A stretch of DNA of 64,000 nucleotides from Jeotgalibacillus terrae. Its GTDB lineage: Bacteria > Bacillota > Bacilli > Bacillales > Jeotgalibacillaceae. The notes below the pieces were generated by a model. That model was given only the letters and a program-made list of their open reading frames with translations, was not told where the DNA came from and did not search any database. Of this stretch, positions 56,632 to 64,000 are shown one piece after another; positions within the stretch are counted from its first letter, which is position 1, and the number at the start of each line of letters is the position of its first letter. Both the position numbers and the translations under genes were made by a program. The stretch lies in contig NZ_JAFBDK010000017.1 in assembly GCF_016908195.1 (NCBI RefSeq), positions 19,274 through 83,273 on the forward strand, read 5' to 3'.

Positions 56632-57344
56632 GATTTGACGCCTCCCAGTCGGTTTAATACCTTTTCATAAGCTTCTGTCAGACTTCCAAGATTCCGTCTG
56701 AACACATCTTTATCCATCTTCTCACCCGTTTTAATATCCCAAAGCCTGCACGTATCAGGTGAAATCTCATCAGCCAGCAGCACCTGTCCATTTTCATCAC
56801 GGCCAAACTCAAGCTTGAAATCGATTAAATCAAGACCGATTTCTTTGAAAAATGCTGTCATGACCTCACTTACCTGAAGTCCTTTTTCTTTTAAAAGTTT
56901 CAGCTCTTCAGCTGAAGCCAGTCCGAGTACTTCAATGTGATCTTCGTTAATGAGCGGATCACCGAGATCATCGTCCTTGTAATACCACTCCACAATTGTT
57001 TTCGGAAGCTTTGTTCCCTCATCCAGACCAATCCGCTTCGCAAGCGTTCCTGCTACTGTACTTCTCACAACCACTTCAATCGGAATGATCTCAACTGCCT
57101 TCACAAGCTGCTCATGATCAGAAATCTTCTTAATAAAGTGAGACTCAATTCCTTCACCCTTCAGCTTTTCAAAAAGTAGGCTCGTGATCAGGTTATTCAG
57201 CACACCCTTACCCGCAATCGTCTCTTTCTTCTCACCGTTAAATGCAGTAGCTGAGTCTTTATATTCAATCCATAGAACGTCTTTTTCATCTGTCTGATAC
57301 AGTCGCTTTGCCTTGCCTTCATAGAGAAGCTGTTCTTTTTTCAA
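56628..57344 (-). CDS. purC: SAICAR synthetase
   Basis: 238 aa. Couples CAIR and aspartate with ATP. LLYEGKAKRLY, YKDSATAFNGEKK, EVVVRSTVAGTLAKR, DFKLEFGRD and LADEISPDTCRLWD are the family blocks. The start is TTG with AAGGAT 9 nt upstream. A 230-bp gap to purB contains a repeat element. Confidence 0.96.
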   Translation of the reverse strand: MKKEQLLYEGKAKRLYQTDEKDVLWIEYKDSATAFNGEKKETIAGKGVLNNLITSLLFEKLKGEGIESHFIKKISDHEQLVKAVEIIPIEVVVRSTVAGTLAKRIGLDEGTKLPKTIVEWYYKDDDLGDPLINEDHIEVLGLASAEELKLLKEKGLQVSEVMTAFFKEIGLDLIDFKLEFGRDENGQVLLADEISPDTCRLWDIKTGEKMDKDVFRRNLGSLTEAYEKVLNRLGGVKS

Positions 57345-57397
57345 CTGGATTTCATCCTTTCGAATGTCGGAATATTGGGATTATTTATCATAAAGCC

Positions 57398-57514
57398 TAG
57401 TTGTGAACCGTTGATCTTCGCTTCAAGCGAACGCTTTCTGCGGGGACGGCGCTGAGCCTCCTCAGCTCTCCGTCATATCCCGCTGGAGTCACCGCCTTAC
57501 ACTCAGATCAACTC
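57398..57514. repeat. Family B-like palindromic element between purB and purC
   Basis: TTGTGAACCGTTGATCTTCG and ACACTCAGATCAACTCAG form the inverted ends. Inner parts are CTTTCTGCGGGGACGG, GAGCCTCCTCAGCTCTCC and CCCGCTGGAGTC. It shares words with family A but a different order. Confidence 0.68.
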
Positions 57515-57574
57515 AGAATGTAAAAATAGACGATACCATCAATAGAAAGTGTCTGCTTCATGATTTAAATAGAA

Positions 57575-58870
57575 TTACAGAAGTCCGATGCGCTTAAACA
57601 CCGTATCTACATGCTGCAGGTGGTAAGTATAATCGAAGCAGTCTTCGATTTCTGCAGGTGACAATTTTGACGTAATTTTTTCTTCACCTTCAACAAGCTC
57701 GCGGAAGTGTACCTGCTTTTCCCATGCTTCCATCGCTTTCGGCTGGACTGTGTCATACGCTTCTTCGCGTGACAGGCCTTTGTCGATCAGTGCGAGTAAT
57801 ACGCGCTGTGAATAGATCAGGCCGAGTGTGCGGTCCATGTTGCGCTTCATGTTTTCAGGGAACACTGTCAGGTTTTTCACGATGTTACCGAAACGGTTCA
57901 GCATATAATTCAGTGCGATCGTTGCATCCGGCAGAATGACGCGTTCTGCTGATGAGTGAGAAATATCGCGCTCATGCCATAACGGTACATTTTCATAAGC
58001 GGTCTGCATATATCCTCTGATCAGACGTGCAAGGCCTGTCATATTTTCAGAGCCGATCGGATTTCTTTTATGAGGCATTGCTGAAGATCCTTTCTGCCCT
58101 TTCGCGAAGAACTCTTCCACTTCGCGCGTTTCACTCTTTTGCAGGCTGCGGACTTCAACGGCGAACTTTTCAATTGAAGTTGCGATCAGTGCAAGAGTTG
58201 CCATATAATCTGCGTGGCGGTCCCGCTGAAGCGTCTGTGTTGAAACCGGAGCAGGCGTTAAGCCAAGCTTTTCACATACATAAGATTCAACAAATGGATC
58301 GATATTTGCATAAGTACCAACTGCACCTGACATTTTACCGAATTCAACGCCTGCTGCTGCGCGCTTAAAGCGGTCCAGGTTACGTTTCATTTCTTCATAC
58401 CAGAGTGCAAGCTTCAGGCCGAACGTTGTCGGCTCAGCGTGGACACCGTGTGTACGGCCCATCATCACTGTATCTTTATGTTCTTTTGCTTTTTCAGCTA
58501 AAATATCTACAAAACGTTCAAGGTCAGCAAGCAGGATTTCATTTGCCTGTCTTAACAGATATGAGAGTGCTGTATCGACAACGTCTGTTGAAGTCAGCCC
58601 GTAATGCACCCATTTCTTTTCATCTCCAAGCGTCTCAGAAACCGCTCTTGTAAATGCCACAACGTCGTGACGCGTTTCTTCCTCAATTGCTTTAATGCGG
58701 TCTACATCAAATGATGCGTTATCGCGTATTTTCTTTACATCCTCTTTCGGAATATCACCAAGCTCTGACCATGCTTCACAAGCCAGAATTTCAACTTCAA
58801 GCCATGCTTCAAAGCGGTTTTGTTCAGTCCAAATCGCACCCATCTCAGGTCGCGTATAACGTTCAATCAT
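57575..58870 (-). CDS. purB: Adenylosuccinate lyase
   Basis: 431 aa. Eliminates fumarate both from SAICAR and from adenylosuccinate. The fumarase-superfamily signature [11 protein letters not shown] is complete, with the catalytic Ser. [14 protein letters not shown] and [12 protein letters not shown] are also present. Overlaps purK by 4 bp. Confidence 0.97.
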   Translation of the reverse strand: MIERYTRPEMGAIWTEQNRFEAWLEVEILACEAWSELGDIPKEDVKKIRDNASFDVDRIKAIEEETRHDVVAFTRAVSETLGDEKKWVHYGLTSTDVVDTALSYLLRQANEILLADLERFVDILAEKAKEHKDTVMMGRTHGVHAEPTTFGLKLALWYEEMKRNLDRFKRAAAGVEFGKMSGAVGTYANIDPFVESYVCEKLGLTPAPVSTQTLQRDRHADYMATLALIATSIEKFAVEVRSLQKSETREVEEFFAKGQKGSSAMPHKRNPIGSENMTGLARLIRGYMQTAYENVPLWHERDISHSSAERVILPDATIALNYMLNRFGNIVKNLTVFPENMKRNMDRTLGLIYSQRVLLALIDKGLSREEAYDTVQPKAMEAWEKQVHFRELVEGEEKITSKLSPAEIEDCFDYTYHLQHVDTVFKRIGLL

Positions 58871-60015
58871 CGTTGTGCCTCCTCGACTGCAGGGGTCCAG
58901 ACATCTGATGCTTCAATTTCATGAAGTGTCTTCTCAAGATCGTCTGTCAATATTGTGATATGCCCCATTTTCCTGTTCAATTTTGCTTCGTCTTTTCCGT
59001 ACAAATGAAGTGACCAGTGCGGATAATCTGCAATGGCTGTTAATGCAGGCTGAACATGCTGTCCTAAAAGGTTCACCATCACGGCAGGTTTCAATAAATC
59101 TGAATCAGGCAGCGGCCAGTTCACAACCGCTCTGATATGCTGACGGAACTGTGATGCGGAAGTTGCTTCAATCGAGTAGTGCCCCGAATTATGAGGTCTC
59201 GGAGCGAGCTCATTCACATACAGCTCTCCCTCTTTACCGACAAACATCTCAACAGCAAGCGTACCAACCAGTTGAAGCTGATCAGCTACCTGTTTTGCGA
59301 GCCTGATTGCATCTGCTTTGATGCTTTTCTCCACTCTTGCCGGAACAATGGAAGCATGAAGGATCTGGTTTTCATGTATATTCTCAGCGATTGGCTGGGT
59401 TACTGTTTCGCCCTGTGCGTTCCTGTGAACAATGACAGAGATTTCACAGTCAAAATCGACAAATGCTTCTAATATACATGTTCCATTTTGACAGATCAGC
59501 TGAGCTGCTTCTGGCATATCATCCTCGCTATTCAGCTTTACCTGTCCTTTCCCATCATAACCCCCTGTAATGGTCTTCAATAACATCGGAAAAACGAACG
59601 TTCCTATCATATCATATAATTGTTGTTCGTTTTCTATGATTTTATAAGAAGCAGTCGGAACATTTGCTTTCGTTAAAGAATCTTTTTCAAACTGGCGGTT
59701 CTGTGTCACTTTAATCAGCTCTGCCCCCTGCGGAACATATGCTTTTTCAGAAAGTTTTTTCAAAGATTCATAATCTATATTTTCAAATTCATAGGTGATT
59801 ACATCACTGAGTTCTGCCAGCTCTGCAAGACCTTTTTCGTCATCATAAGCTGTCTGAATCGTGAAGTCTGCGACCTGGGCACACGGACCATTCTCAGAAG
59901 GGTCTAAAACAGCAATTTTGAACCCCATCTCTTTAGCTGCGATCGCCATCATTCTGCCGAGCTGACCTCCGCCTATAATTCCGATCACAGCCGGTGGCAT
60001 GACCATTTTCTTCAT
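58867..60015 (-). CDS. purK: N5-carboxyaminoimidazole ribonucleotide synthase
   Basis: 382 aa ATP-grasp enzyme making N5-CAIR from AIR and bicarbonate. [37 protein letters not shown] and [17 protein letters not shown] are the hallmarks. Overlaps purE by 4 bp. Confidence 0.96.
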   Translation of the reverse strand: MKKMVMPPAVIGIIGGGQLGRMMAIAAKEMGFKIAVLDPSENGPCAQVADFTIQTAYDDEKGLAELAELSDVITYEFENIDYESLKKLSEKAYVPQGAELIKVTQNRQFEKDSLTKANVPTASYKIIENEQQLYDMIGTFVFPMLLKTITGGYDGKGQVKLNSEDDMPEAAQLICQNGTCILEAFVDFDCEISVIVHRNAQGETVTQPIAENIHENQILHASIVPARVEKSIKADAIRLAKQVADQLQLVGTLAVEMFVGKEGELYVNELAPRPHNSGHYSIEATSASQFRQHIRAVVNWPLPDSDLLKPAVMVNLLGQHVQPALTAIADYPHWSLHLYGKDEAKLNRKMGHITILTDDLEKTLHEIEASDVWTPAVEEAQR

Positions 60016-60500
60016 ACGAGATCACCACTGCTTTCAAGTACTTTTTCTTCACTCTTCTTTCTCATAGCAGCAATTCTTTCAGCAAGCGTTTCGTCAAAAG
60101 ATGACAGCATCTGGGCTGCCAGAAGACCGGCATTTGCGGCTCCTGCATCCCCAATCGCTACGGTTGCTACAGGTACGCCTGCTGGCATTTGTGCAATGGA
60201 TAAAAGTGAATCCAGTCCGTTCAGCGCTTTTGACTGAATCGGTACCCCGATGACAGGCAGTGTTGTTTTCGCTGCCACCATTCCAGGCAGATGAGCTGCT
60301 CCGCCTGCACCCGCAATGATCACTTTGATACCGCGCGATCTTGCCTGTTCTGCAAATGTAAACATGAGGTCTGGTGTACGGTGCGCGCTGACTACCTGCT
60401 TTTCATAAGGTACCTGCAGCTCGTCCAGTTTTTCGCATGCTTTTTTCATTGATGGCCAGTCTGACGTACTTCCCATAATGACGCTAACAAGTGCTGACAT
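60012..60500 (-). CDS. purE: N5-carboxyaminoimidazole ribonucleotide mutase
   Basis: 162 aa class I PurE, moves the carboxyl of N5-CAIR to give [24 protein letters not shown] and [14 protein letters not shown] are the active-site segments. First gene of the operon; RBS GGAGTGAGAGG. Confidence 0.97.
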   Translation of the reverse strand: MSALVSVIMGSTSDWPSMKKACEKLDELQVPYEKQVVSAHRTPDLMFTFAEQARSRGIKVIIAGAGGAAHLPGMVAAKTTLPVIGVPIQSKALNGLDSLLSIAQMPAGVPVATVAIGDAGAANAGLLAAQMLSSFDETLAERIAAMRKKSEEKVLESSGDLV

Positions 60501-60535
60501 CCTCTCACTCCATCCGGGTAAATTTCTTTTATAAC

Positions 60536-60613
60536 CGCTGGTGATTTCCGTGGAGGACGTCGCTTTCCTGCCCAGTGCGGGAGTCTTCGTCCAGAACGAA
60601 AATCAACAGCTGA
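60536..60613. repeat. Short family B-like palindromic element in the pur leader
   Basis: The inverted ends CGCTGGTGATTTCCGTGG and CGAAAATCAACAGCTG flank GCTTTCCTGCCCAGTGCGGG. It lies between the riboswitch terminator and purE, so it belongs to the leader mRNA. Confidence 0.6.
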
Positions 60614-60660
60614 ATCTAATCATTTACTAAAAAGATCTCTTATTTAGATAAATAAAAAAA

Positions 60661-60702
60661 CAGCAGCTTTCTTTCATTAATACTAATGAAGGAAAGCTGC
60701 TG
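60661..60702 (-). terminator. Expression-platform terminator of the pur riboswitch
   Basis: Stem CAGCAGCTTTC-TTCATTA / TAATGAA-GAAAGCTGCTG, then TTTTTTTATTT on the minus strand. Confidence 0.92.
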
Positions 60703-60750
60703 ACAAATGTCAGGAGACCTGCAGAATATGCGAGTGTACCTGACTCTTTC

Positions 60751-60818
60751 CCTCATAGTCCTGTCATTTACGGTGCAGGGTAGAAACTTTCGGGCCATAT
60801 TCCCGATTTTATATGAGG
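60751..60818 (-). ncRNA. Guanine-type purine riboswitch of the pur operon
   Basis: P1 CCTCAT / ATGAGG. Junctions are AATATGGCCC, AAGTTTCTACC and GACTATGAGG, and the loop motifs of P2 and P3 fit. The specificity base is C (GACTATG), so guanine or hypoxanthine. With the following terminator, high guanine should stop transcription before purE, as in B. subtilis. Confidence 0.94.
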
Positions 60819-60844
60819 CCGTTCATTCAATTGATTTCGTAATC

Positions 60845-60873
60845 ATCATAACAAGGTGACATCAGAACGTCAA
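60845..60873 (-). promoter_or_regulatory. pur operon promoter
   Basis: TTGACG (60873-60868) and TATGAT (60850-60845) on the minus strand, spacing exactly 17 bp, about 30 bp before the aptamer. Confidence 0.82.
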
Positions 60874-60877
60874 CACT

Positions 60878-60921
60878 AAAAGCGAACATTGTATTTTCTG
60901 AACATTTCATTGTTCGCTTTT
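60878..60921. promoter_or_regulatory. Paired PurR boxes upstream of the pur promoter
   Basis: AAAAGCGAACATT on the plus strand (60878-60890) and its inverted partner ATTGTTCGCTTTT (60909-60921). Each differs at one core position from the PurBox consensus AWWWCCGAACWWT. Position just upstream of the -35 and inverted pairing match the B. subtilis arrangement. The distal box overlaps the end of the NETI gene. Confidence 0.78.
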
Positions 60922-61101
60922 TTGACCCTGAAATCTGATTTTCTGTCTAATTGGCTCCTGTCTGACAGAAGATCCATCTTTTACTTCTTTAAACACCGGC
61001 TCTTCCATTCTTCTCACAGGTGTATAACCTTCCTGCGCCATTCGATCAAGGCAGTCACCAATTGACTCGTTCTCTTCAACGTCAAACCACTTTTTGCTCA
61101 T
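60907..61101 (-). CDS. yebG: NETI motif-containing protein (YebG)
   Basis: 64 aa. A small basic protein of the NETI family that lies upstream of purE in many bacilli; here the family core reads [19 protein letters not shown]. Function unknown. The tail is basic ([15 protein letters not shown]). It overlaps the preceding UPF0316 gene by 20 bp and its stop lies in a PurR box. Confidence 0.88.
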   Translation of the reverse strand: MSKKWFDVEENESIGDCLDRMAQEGYTPVRRMEEPVFKEVKDGSSVRQEPIRQKIRFQGQKSEQ

Positions 61102-61648
61102 TCTTCTCCTCCTGCGACATTCTTCTTCTCACACTCTTCACCCAGAATCCGCCATGAATGGCCTTTGGTTCGTATGATATCATAAATGCCTTTGGATCAA
61201 TTTCTTTAATGCGGTCATACAATTTTAATTCATATTTCCTTGGTGTGAGAATCTGCATGGCAAACCGGTCACCTTCAAGTCCATTCGCTTCCCAGTCTGT
61301 AACGCCATAACCAAGTTCACGCAGTTTTCTCGGAAGCTCAAGACCATTATCCGTCGTAATCACATTAACTGTAATATAACCAAGCGCGAGCTTCTCTTCA
61401 ATTTTCATTCCAATAATGACGCCTAACCCATAACCTAACGCATAAGCAATCAGGTTTTGTATCTCATTCAGATTATCAAGCACCAACCCTAATCCGACTA
61501 CATATATAACAACCTCCACCATACTGACACCTGCAGCATAATAACGGTATCCTTTCAACGTTAAAATCATTCGAATGGTAAAAAACGATACATAAAAAAT
61601 ATTAATTGAAAAAATGATCGCTACCATAACTAAGCTGTTTTCAAGCAA
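61082..61648 (-). CDS. yebE: UPF0316 membrane protein (YebE, DUF5698/DUF2179)
   Basis: 188 aa. Three hydrophobic helices (residues about 5-90, with [19 protein letters not shown]) precede a cytoplasmic DUF2179 domain (about 95-165, [25 protein letters not shown]). Role unproven. TTG 61648 is chosen because GAGGAG lies 7 nt before it and homologues begin there; an upstream TTG at 61678 has no RBS. In operon with yebG. Confidence 0.88.
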   Translation of the reverse strand: MLENSLVMVAIIFSINIFYVSFFTIRMILTLKGYRYYAAGVSMVEVVIYVVGLGLVLDNLNEIQNLIAYALGYGLGVIIGMKIEEKLALGYITVNVITTDNGLELPRKLRELGYGVTDWEANGLEGDRFAMQILTPRKYELKLYDRIKEIDPKAFMISYEPKAIHGGFWVKSVRRRMSQEEKNEQKVV

Positions 61649-61807
61649 ATAACTTCTCCTCTTTTCCGATATTTTCAAATCCTAAAAGCAATCCTACTAG
61701 GCTGAGTGGAAAATGTAAAGAACATTACGCCTTAAATCGTGAACTTTTCATAACTTCGTGTGTCTAAGTGATATAATTGTCTTATCATTTGTACAGGAGT
61801 GAAGATC

Positions 61808-62758
61808 ATGAAAGAGTTATCCATCGGAATCATTGGACTTGGCGCGATCGGACAGCGTCTGATCCCGTCATTTGAACAGCACGAAGGCTTCACCGTCTCA
61901 GCAATCAGCGACGTCAATAAAGATCTTATGAAACAAACAACTGAAAAACATGGCTTAAAAGCCATCCATTATACAAATGCAGAAGAGATGATTGAGTACG
62001 GTTCATTGGATGCTGTCTATATAGCTGTGCCGCCAAAATACCATCATCACTATGCCTTGCTTGCCGCAAAGCGTGGAATCGCGATCCTGTGTGAAAAACC
62101 GCTTGCTAATTCTACTGAAGAGGCAGAAGCAATGGCAGCAGCTGTTAAAGAGGCAAAAGTAATCAATGCGATCCATTTTCCCCTGCACTACAGTCAGGAA
62201 GTCGCCCTTTTAAAAGAAAAACTCAGCTCAATCGGTGAAATCGTCCGTATTGAACTGACCATGAGATTTGAAACATGGCCACGTTTCTGGCAGCGAAATG
62301 ACTGGATTGCAAAACATGAACAAGGTGGATTCATCAGAGAGATTACCCCTCATTTTATTCAGTTAACACACCGGTTATTTGGAAAAATAGCCATAATGTC
62401 AAATGAAACGCTATATCCTGAGAACGAAGAACTGAGTGAAACAAGCATCATCGCACTGGGAAATGCAGGACACGTGCCAATCCTGATCAATGGCCACAGC
62501 GGAATCGGCATGAAAGATGACTTAACGTACAGAATCTATGGAACAAAAGGTGTGCTCTCACTTGATCAGTGGTCAGAACTGAAACATGCAACAGCCGATC
62601 AGCCGTTGCAATTAATCCAGGAGAGATCCGTATCAGCATCTGAAACGCTACTGACTTCGTTTCATCAGTCAATCCTCACTGGAGAGCCGGTGAATCTGAT
62701 TACATTTGAAGAAGGAACTGCAGTACAGAAGGTGTTTGAAGAATTGCTTAAAAAATGA
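61808..62758 (+). CDS. Gfo/Idh/MocA family oxidoreductase
   Basis: 316 aa. N-terminal Rossmann fold with IGIIGLGAIGQRLIPS (residues 6-21) for NAD(P), then YIAVPPKYHHHYA and CEKPLANS (the Lys-Pro motif of the family). A C-terminal alpha/beta domain follows with TMRFETWPRFW and GGFIREITPHFIQL, where Asp/His residues would act. ATG 61808 is used with AGGAG about 8 nt upstream; the GTG at 61799 sits in that RBS. It is divergent from yebE. Substrate unknown, probably a sugar or inositol derivative. Confidence 0.88.
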   Translation: MKELSIGIIGLGAIGQRLIPSFEQHEGFTVSAISDVNKDLMKQTTEKHGLKAIHYTNAEEMIEYGSLDAVYIAVPPKYHHHYALLAAKRGIAILCEKPLANSTEEAEAMAAAVKEAKVINAIHFPLHYSQEVALLKEKLSSIGEIVRIELTMRFETWPRFWQRNDWIAKHEQGGFIREITPHFIQLTHRLFGKIAIMSNETLYPENEELSETSIIALGNAGHVPILINGHSGIGMKDDLTYRIYGTKGVLSLDQWSELKHATADQPLQLIQERSVSASETLLTSFHQSILTGEPVNLITFEEGTAVQKVFEELLKK

Positions 62759-62763
62759 ATAAT

Positions 62764-62801
62764 AAAAGCGCAAACCCTATATATACAGGATTTGCGCTTT
62801 T
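62764..62801. terminator. Bidirectional terminator between the oxidoreductase and DJ-1-like genes
   Basis: Stem AAAAGCGCAAA / TTTGCGCTTTT with CCT/AGG pairing near the loop; Ts on both strands. Confidence 0.88.
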
Positions 62802-62804
62802 TTC

Positions 62805-63473
62805 TTATAATACTTTTACAAATGCTTCAGCAGCTTTTTGGCTGGACTGAGGGTTTTGTCCAGTAACAAACTTGCCATCAGTCAGGACATGCTCTGCCCA
62901 GTTACCCTGCGCTACAAAATGAGCGCCCTGTTCTTCAAGCTTAGACTGAAGAAGAAATGGCATAAGAGAATCTAAACCAGTTTCCTTCTCTTCTTCATCT
63001 GTAAAGCCGGTCATTTTCTTACCTTTAACCAGATAAGTTCCATCAGACAACTCTACATCCACAAAACCGGCCGGTCCGTGACATACAGCACCGATCGCTT
63101 TATTATTCTCAGCAAAGTGCGACAATGCGTCCTGCAATTGAGGCTCATTTGGCAGGTCAAACATCGTACCATGTCCACCCGGCAGGAAGATGCCATCAAA
63201 ATTCTCAAATACTACACTGGAGAGCTTTTCAGTATTCTGCAGCTCTTCTTCAGCTTTTTTCCACTCTGATGGATTCTCACCGTCATCCAGACTGTTTGGA
63301 TCCAACGGGATTCCGCCGCCTTTAGGGCTTACCACTGTTACATCATAGCCATTTTTCTTAAACTCAACATAAGGTTCTGCAAATTCCGAAAGCCATAAGC
63401 CTGTCGGATGTTCATTATCAATTTCACTTGTGTTCGTTAATACCATTAATACGCTTTTACTCATTGTAGACAT
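62805..63473 (-). CDS. DJ-1/PfpI family type 1 glutamine amidotransferase-like protein
   Basis: 222 aa. The nucleophile Cys is in IGAVCHGPAGFV, with the Glu of an acidic elbow and GIFLPGGHGTMFDLP typical of Hsp31/DJ-1 glyoxalase-III-like or chaperone members. FVTGQNPQSSQ closes the domain. Soluble. Two starts are possible, ATG 63473 (AAAGGTGG very close) or ATG 63464; I keep the longer one. Detoxification of reactive aldehydes is plausible but not shown. Confidence 0.88.
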   Translation of the reverse strand: MSTMSKSVLMVLTNTSEIDNEHPTGLWLSEFAEPYVEFKKNGYDVTVVSPKGGGIPLDPNSLDDGENPSEWKKAEEELQNTEKLSSVVFENFDGIFLPGGHGTMFDLPNEPQLQDALSHFAENNKAIGAVCHGPAGFVDVELSDGTYLVKGKKMTGFTDEEEKETGLDSLMPFLLQSKLEEQGAHFVAQGNWAEHVLTDGKFVTGQNPQSSQKAAEAFVKVL

Positions 63474-63654
63474 ACCACCTTTTCAGTAATGGATATTATC
63501 TTGTTTCACTCTATTACGATACCCGTTCACAGCTTCATTAAACGATCCAATACTGAATTAAGCATTTTTTCACCCCTCAGCGCCATGATTAGTCAGGTCC
63601 GCACAAGGTATTCTACTGATGTCCTCACATGACGAAGCGACGGGTGAGGGAATA

Positions 63655-63850
63655 ATGATTTCAGCTGAAGGAAGGAATAAATCGCGGTGCTGATGGAAAT
63701 AACGGCCAGACTGAAGGAATGCAGATCAGGATTCTACCCTTGTGATCCTGGCTTTTTGCCCTGAATGCACTCAGGTCACTGGCCGTCCGCACTGAATGCA
63801 CTTGAGATTCTAGCCTTTTGCCCTTCTTGCCTTCAGGTCACTGGCCTTTT
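63655..63850. repeat. Degenerate repeats with ~21-bp and ~31-bp spacing
   Basis: CTGATGGAAATAACGG (63690) and CTGAAGGAATGCAGATC (63711) are 21 bp apart, and a related CTGAAGGAAGGAATAA is at 63665. CTGAATGCAC recurs at 63761 and 63792, and TCAGGTCACTGG at 63771 and 63833 (62 bp). No ORF. It fills most of the spacer 63474-63867. Confidence 0.5.
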
Positions 63851-63867
63851 TCCTTCCAAACGCACAA

Positions 63868-63900
63868 AAAAAGCCTCTCCTCTAAAGGAAAGACTTTTTC
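63868..63900 (-). terminator. Terminator after the 5S rRNA gene
   Basis: Stem AAAGTCT-TCCT / AGGA-AGGCTTT with mismatches, then TTTTTTT on the minus strand, right after the 5S 3' end. Confidence 0.8.
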
Positions 63901-63906
63901 AAAAGT

Positions 63907-64000
<94 letters not shown>

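Overview
The window looks like a chromosomal segment of a low-to-mid G+C, Gram-positive, Bacillus-like bacterium (Bacillales). A Planococcaceae/Jeotgalibacillus-type genome is my inference, not proven. The main argument is gene order. Read on the minus strand from about 61.7 kb down to 18 kb it follows the Bacillus subtilis block yebE-yebG-purEKBCSQLFMNHD ... yerA-yerC-pcrB-pcrA-ligA-camS ... opuE-gatCAB-dgkB-rlmCD, with local insertions. The right edge enters an rRNA operon (5S, minus strand).

Layout. 0-9.4 kb: mixed single genes, namely a truncated DHA2 drug exporter with a divergent MarR regulator, HAD phosphatase, two SDR oxidoreductases (one with a divergent TetR-type regulator), a channel-like membrane protein without a canonical filter, a CYP152 fatty-acid peroxygenase, a membrane GGDEF protein and a stand-alone UppS-like prenyltransferase. 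9.8-17.9 kb: a hydrolase/membrane fusion, orphan GlpP, a TruA paralogue, a VWA protein next to a macro-domain/HTH-like fusion, a NupG-type transporter under a guanine riboswitch, and a staygreen-family protein. 18-28.4 kb: rlmCD, nudix, dgkB, thioredoxin-like, gatCAB, yueI and the opuE/putP symporter. 28.7-36.6 kb: a complete glycogen operon glgB-C-D-A-P with a consensus cre site. 37-45.5 kb: camS-ligA-pcrA-pcrB, yerC, yerA. 45.8-46.9 kb: a SinR-like repressor converging on a 48-aa SinI-like antirepressor that lies behind a cyclic-di-GMP-I riboswitch, followed by a small zinc-ribbon gene. 47-60.5 kb: the twelve-gene purine operon with PurR boxes, promoter, guanine riboswitch and terminator. 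60.9-63.5 kb: NETI protein, UPF0316 protein, a Gfo/Idh/MocA oxidoreductase and a DJ-1/PfpI protein.

The intergenic DNA is unusually structured. A palindromic non-coding element (family A) occurs seven times. Related GC-rich elements (family B) occur three times. Three tandem units with exchangeable cores follow glgP. Three spacers carry degenerate repeats with a period near 21 bp. Several of these elements interrupt the purine operon, which is gap-free in B. subtilis.

The most interesting candidate system is the Sin-like switch. A c-di-GMP riboswitch appears to control production of a SinI-like antirepressor opposite a SinR-like repressor, and a GGDEF protein lies in the same window. Secondary candidates are the macro-HTH/VWA pair, the filter-less channel homologue, the palindrome-preceded UppS paralogue and the 21-bp arrays.
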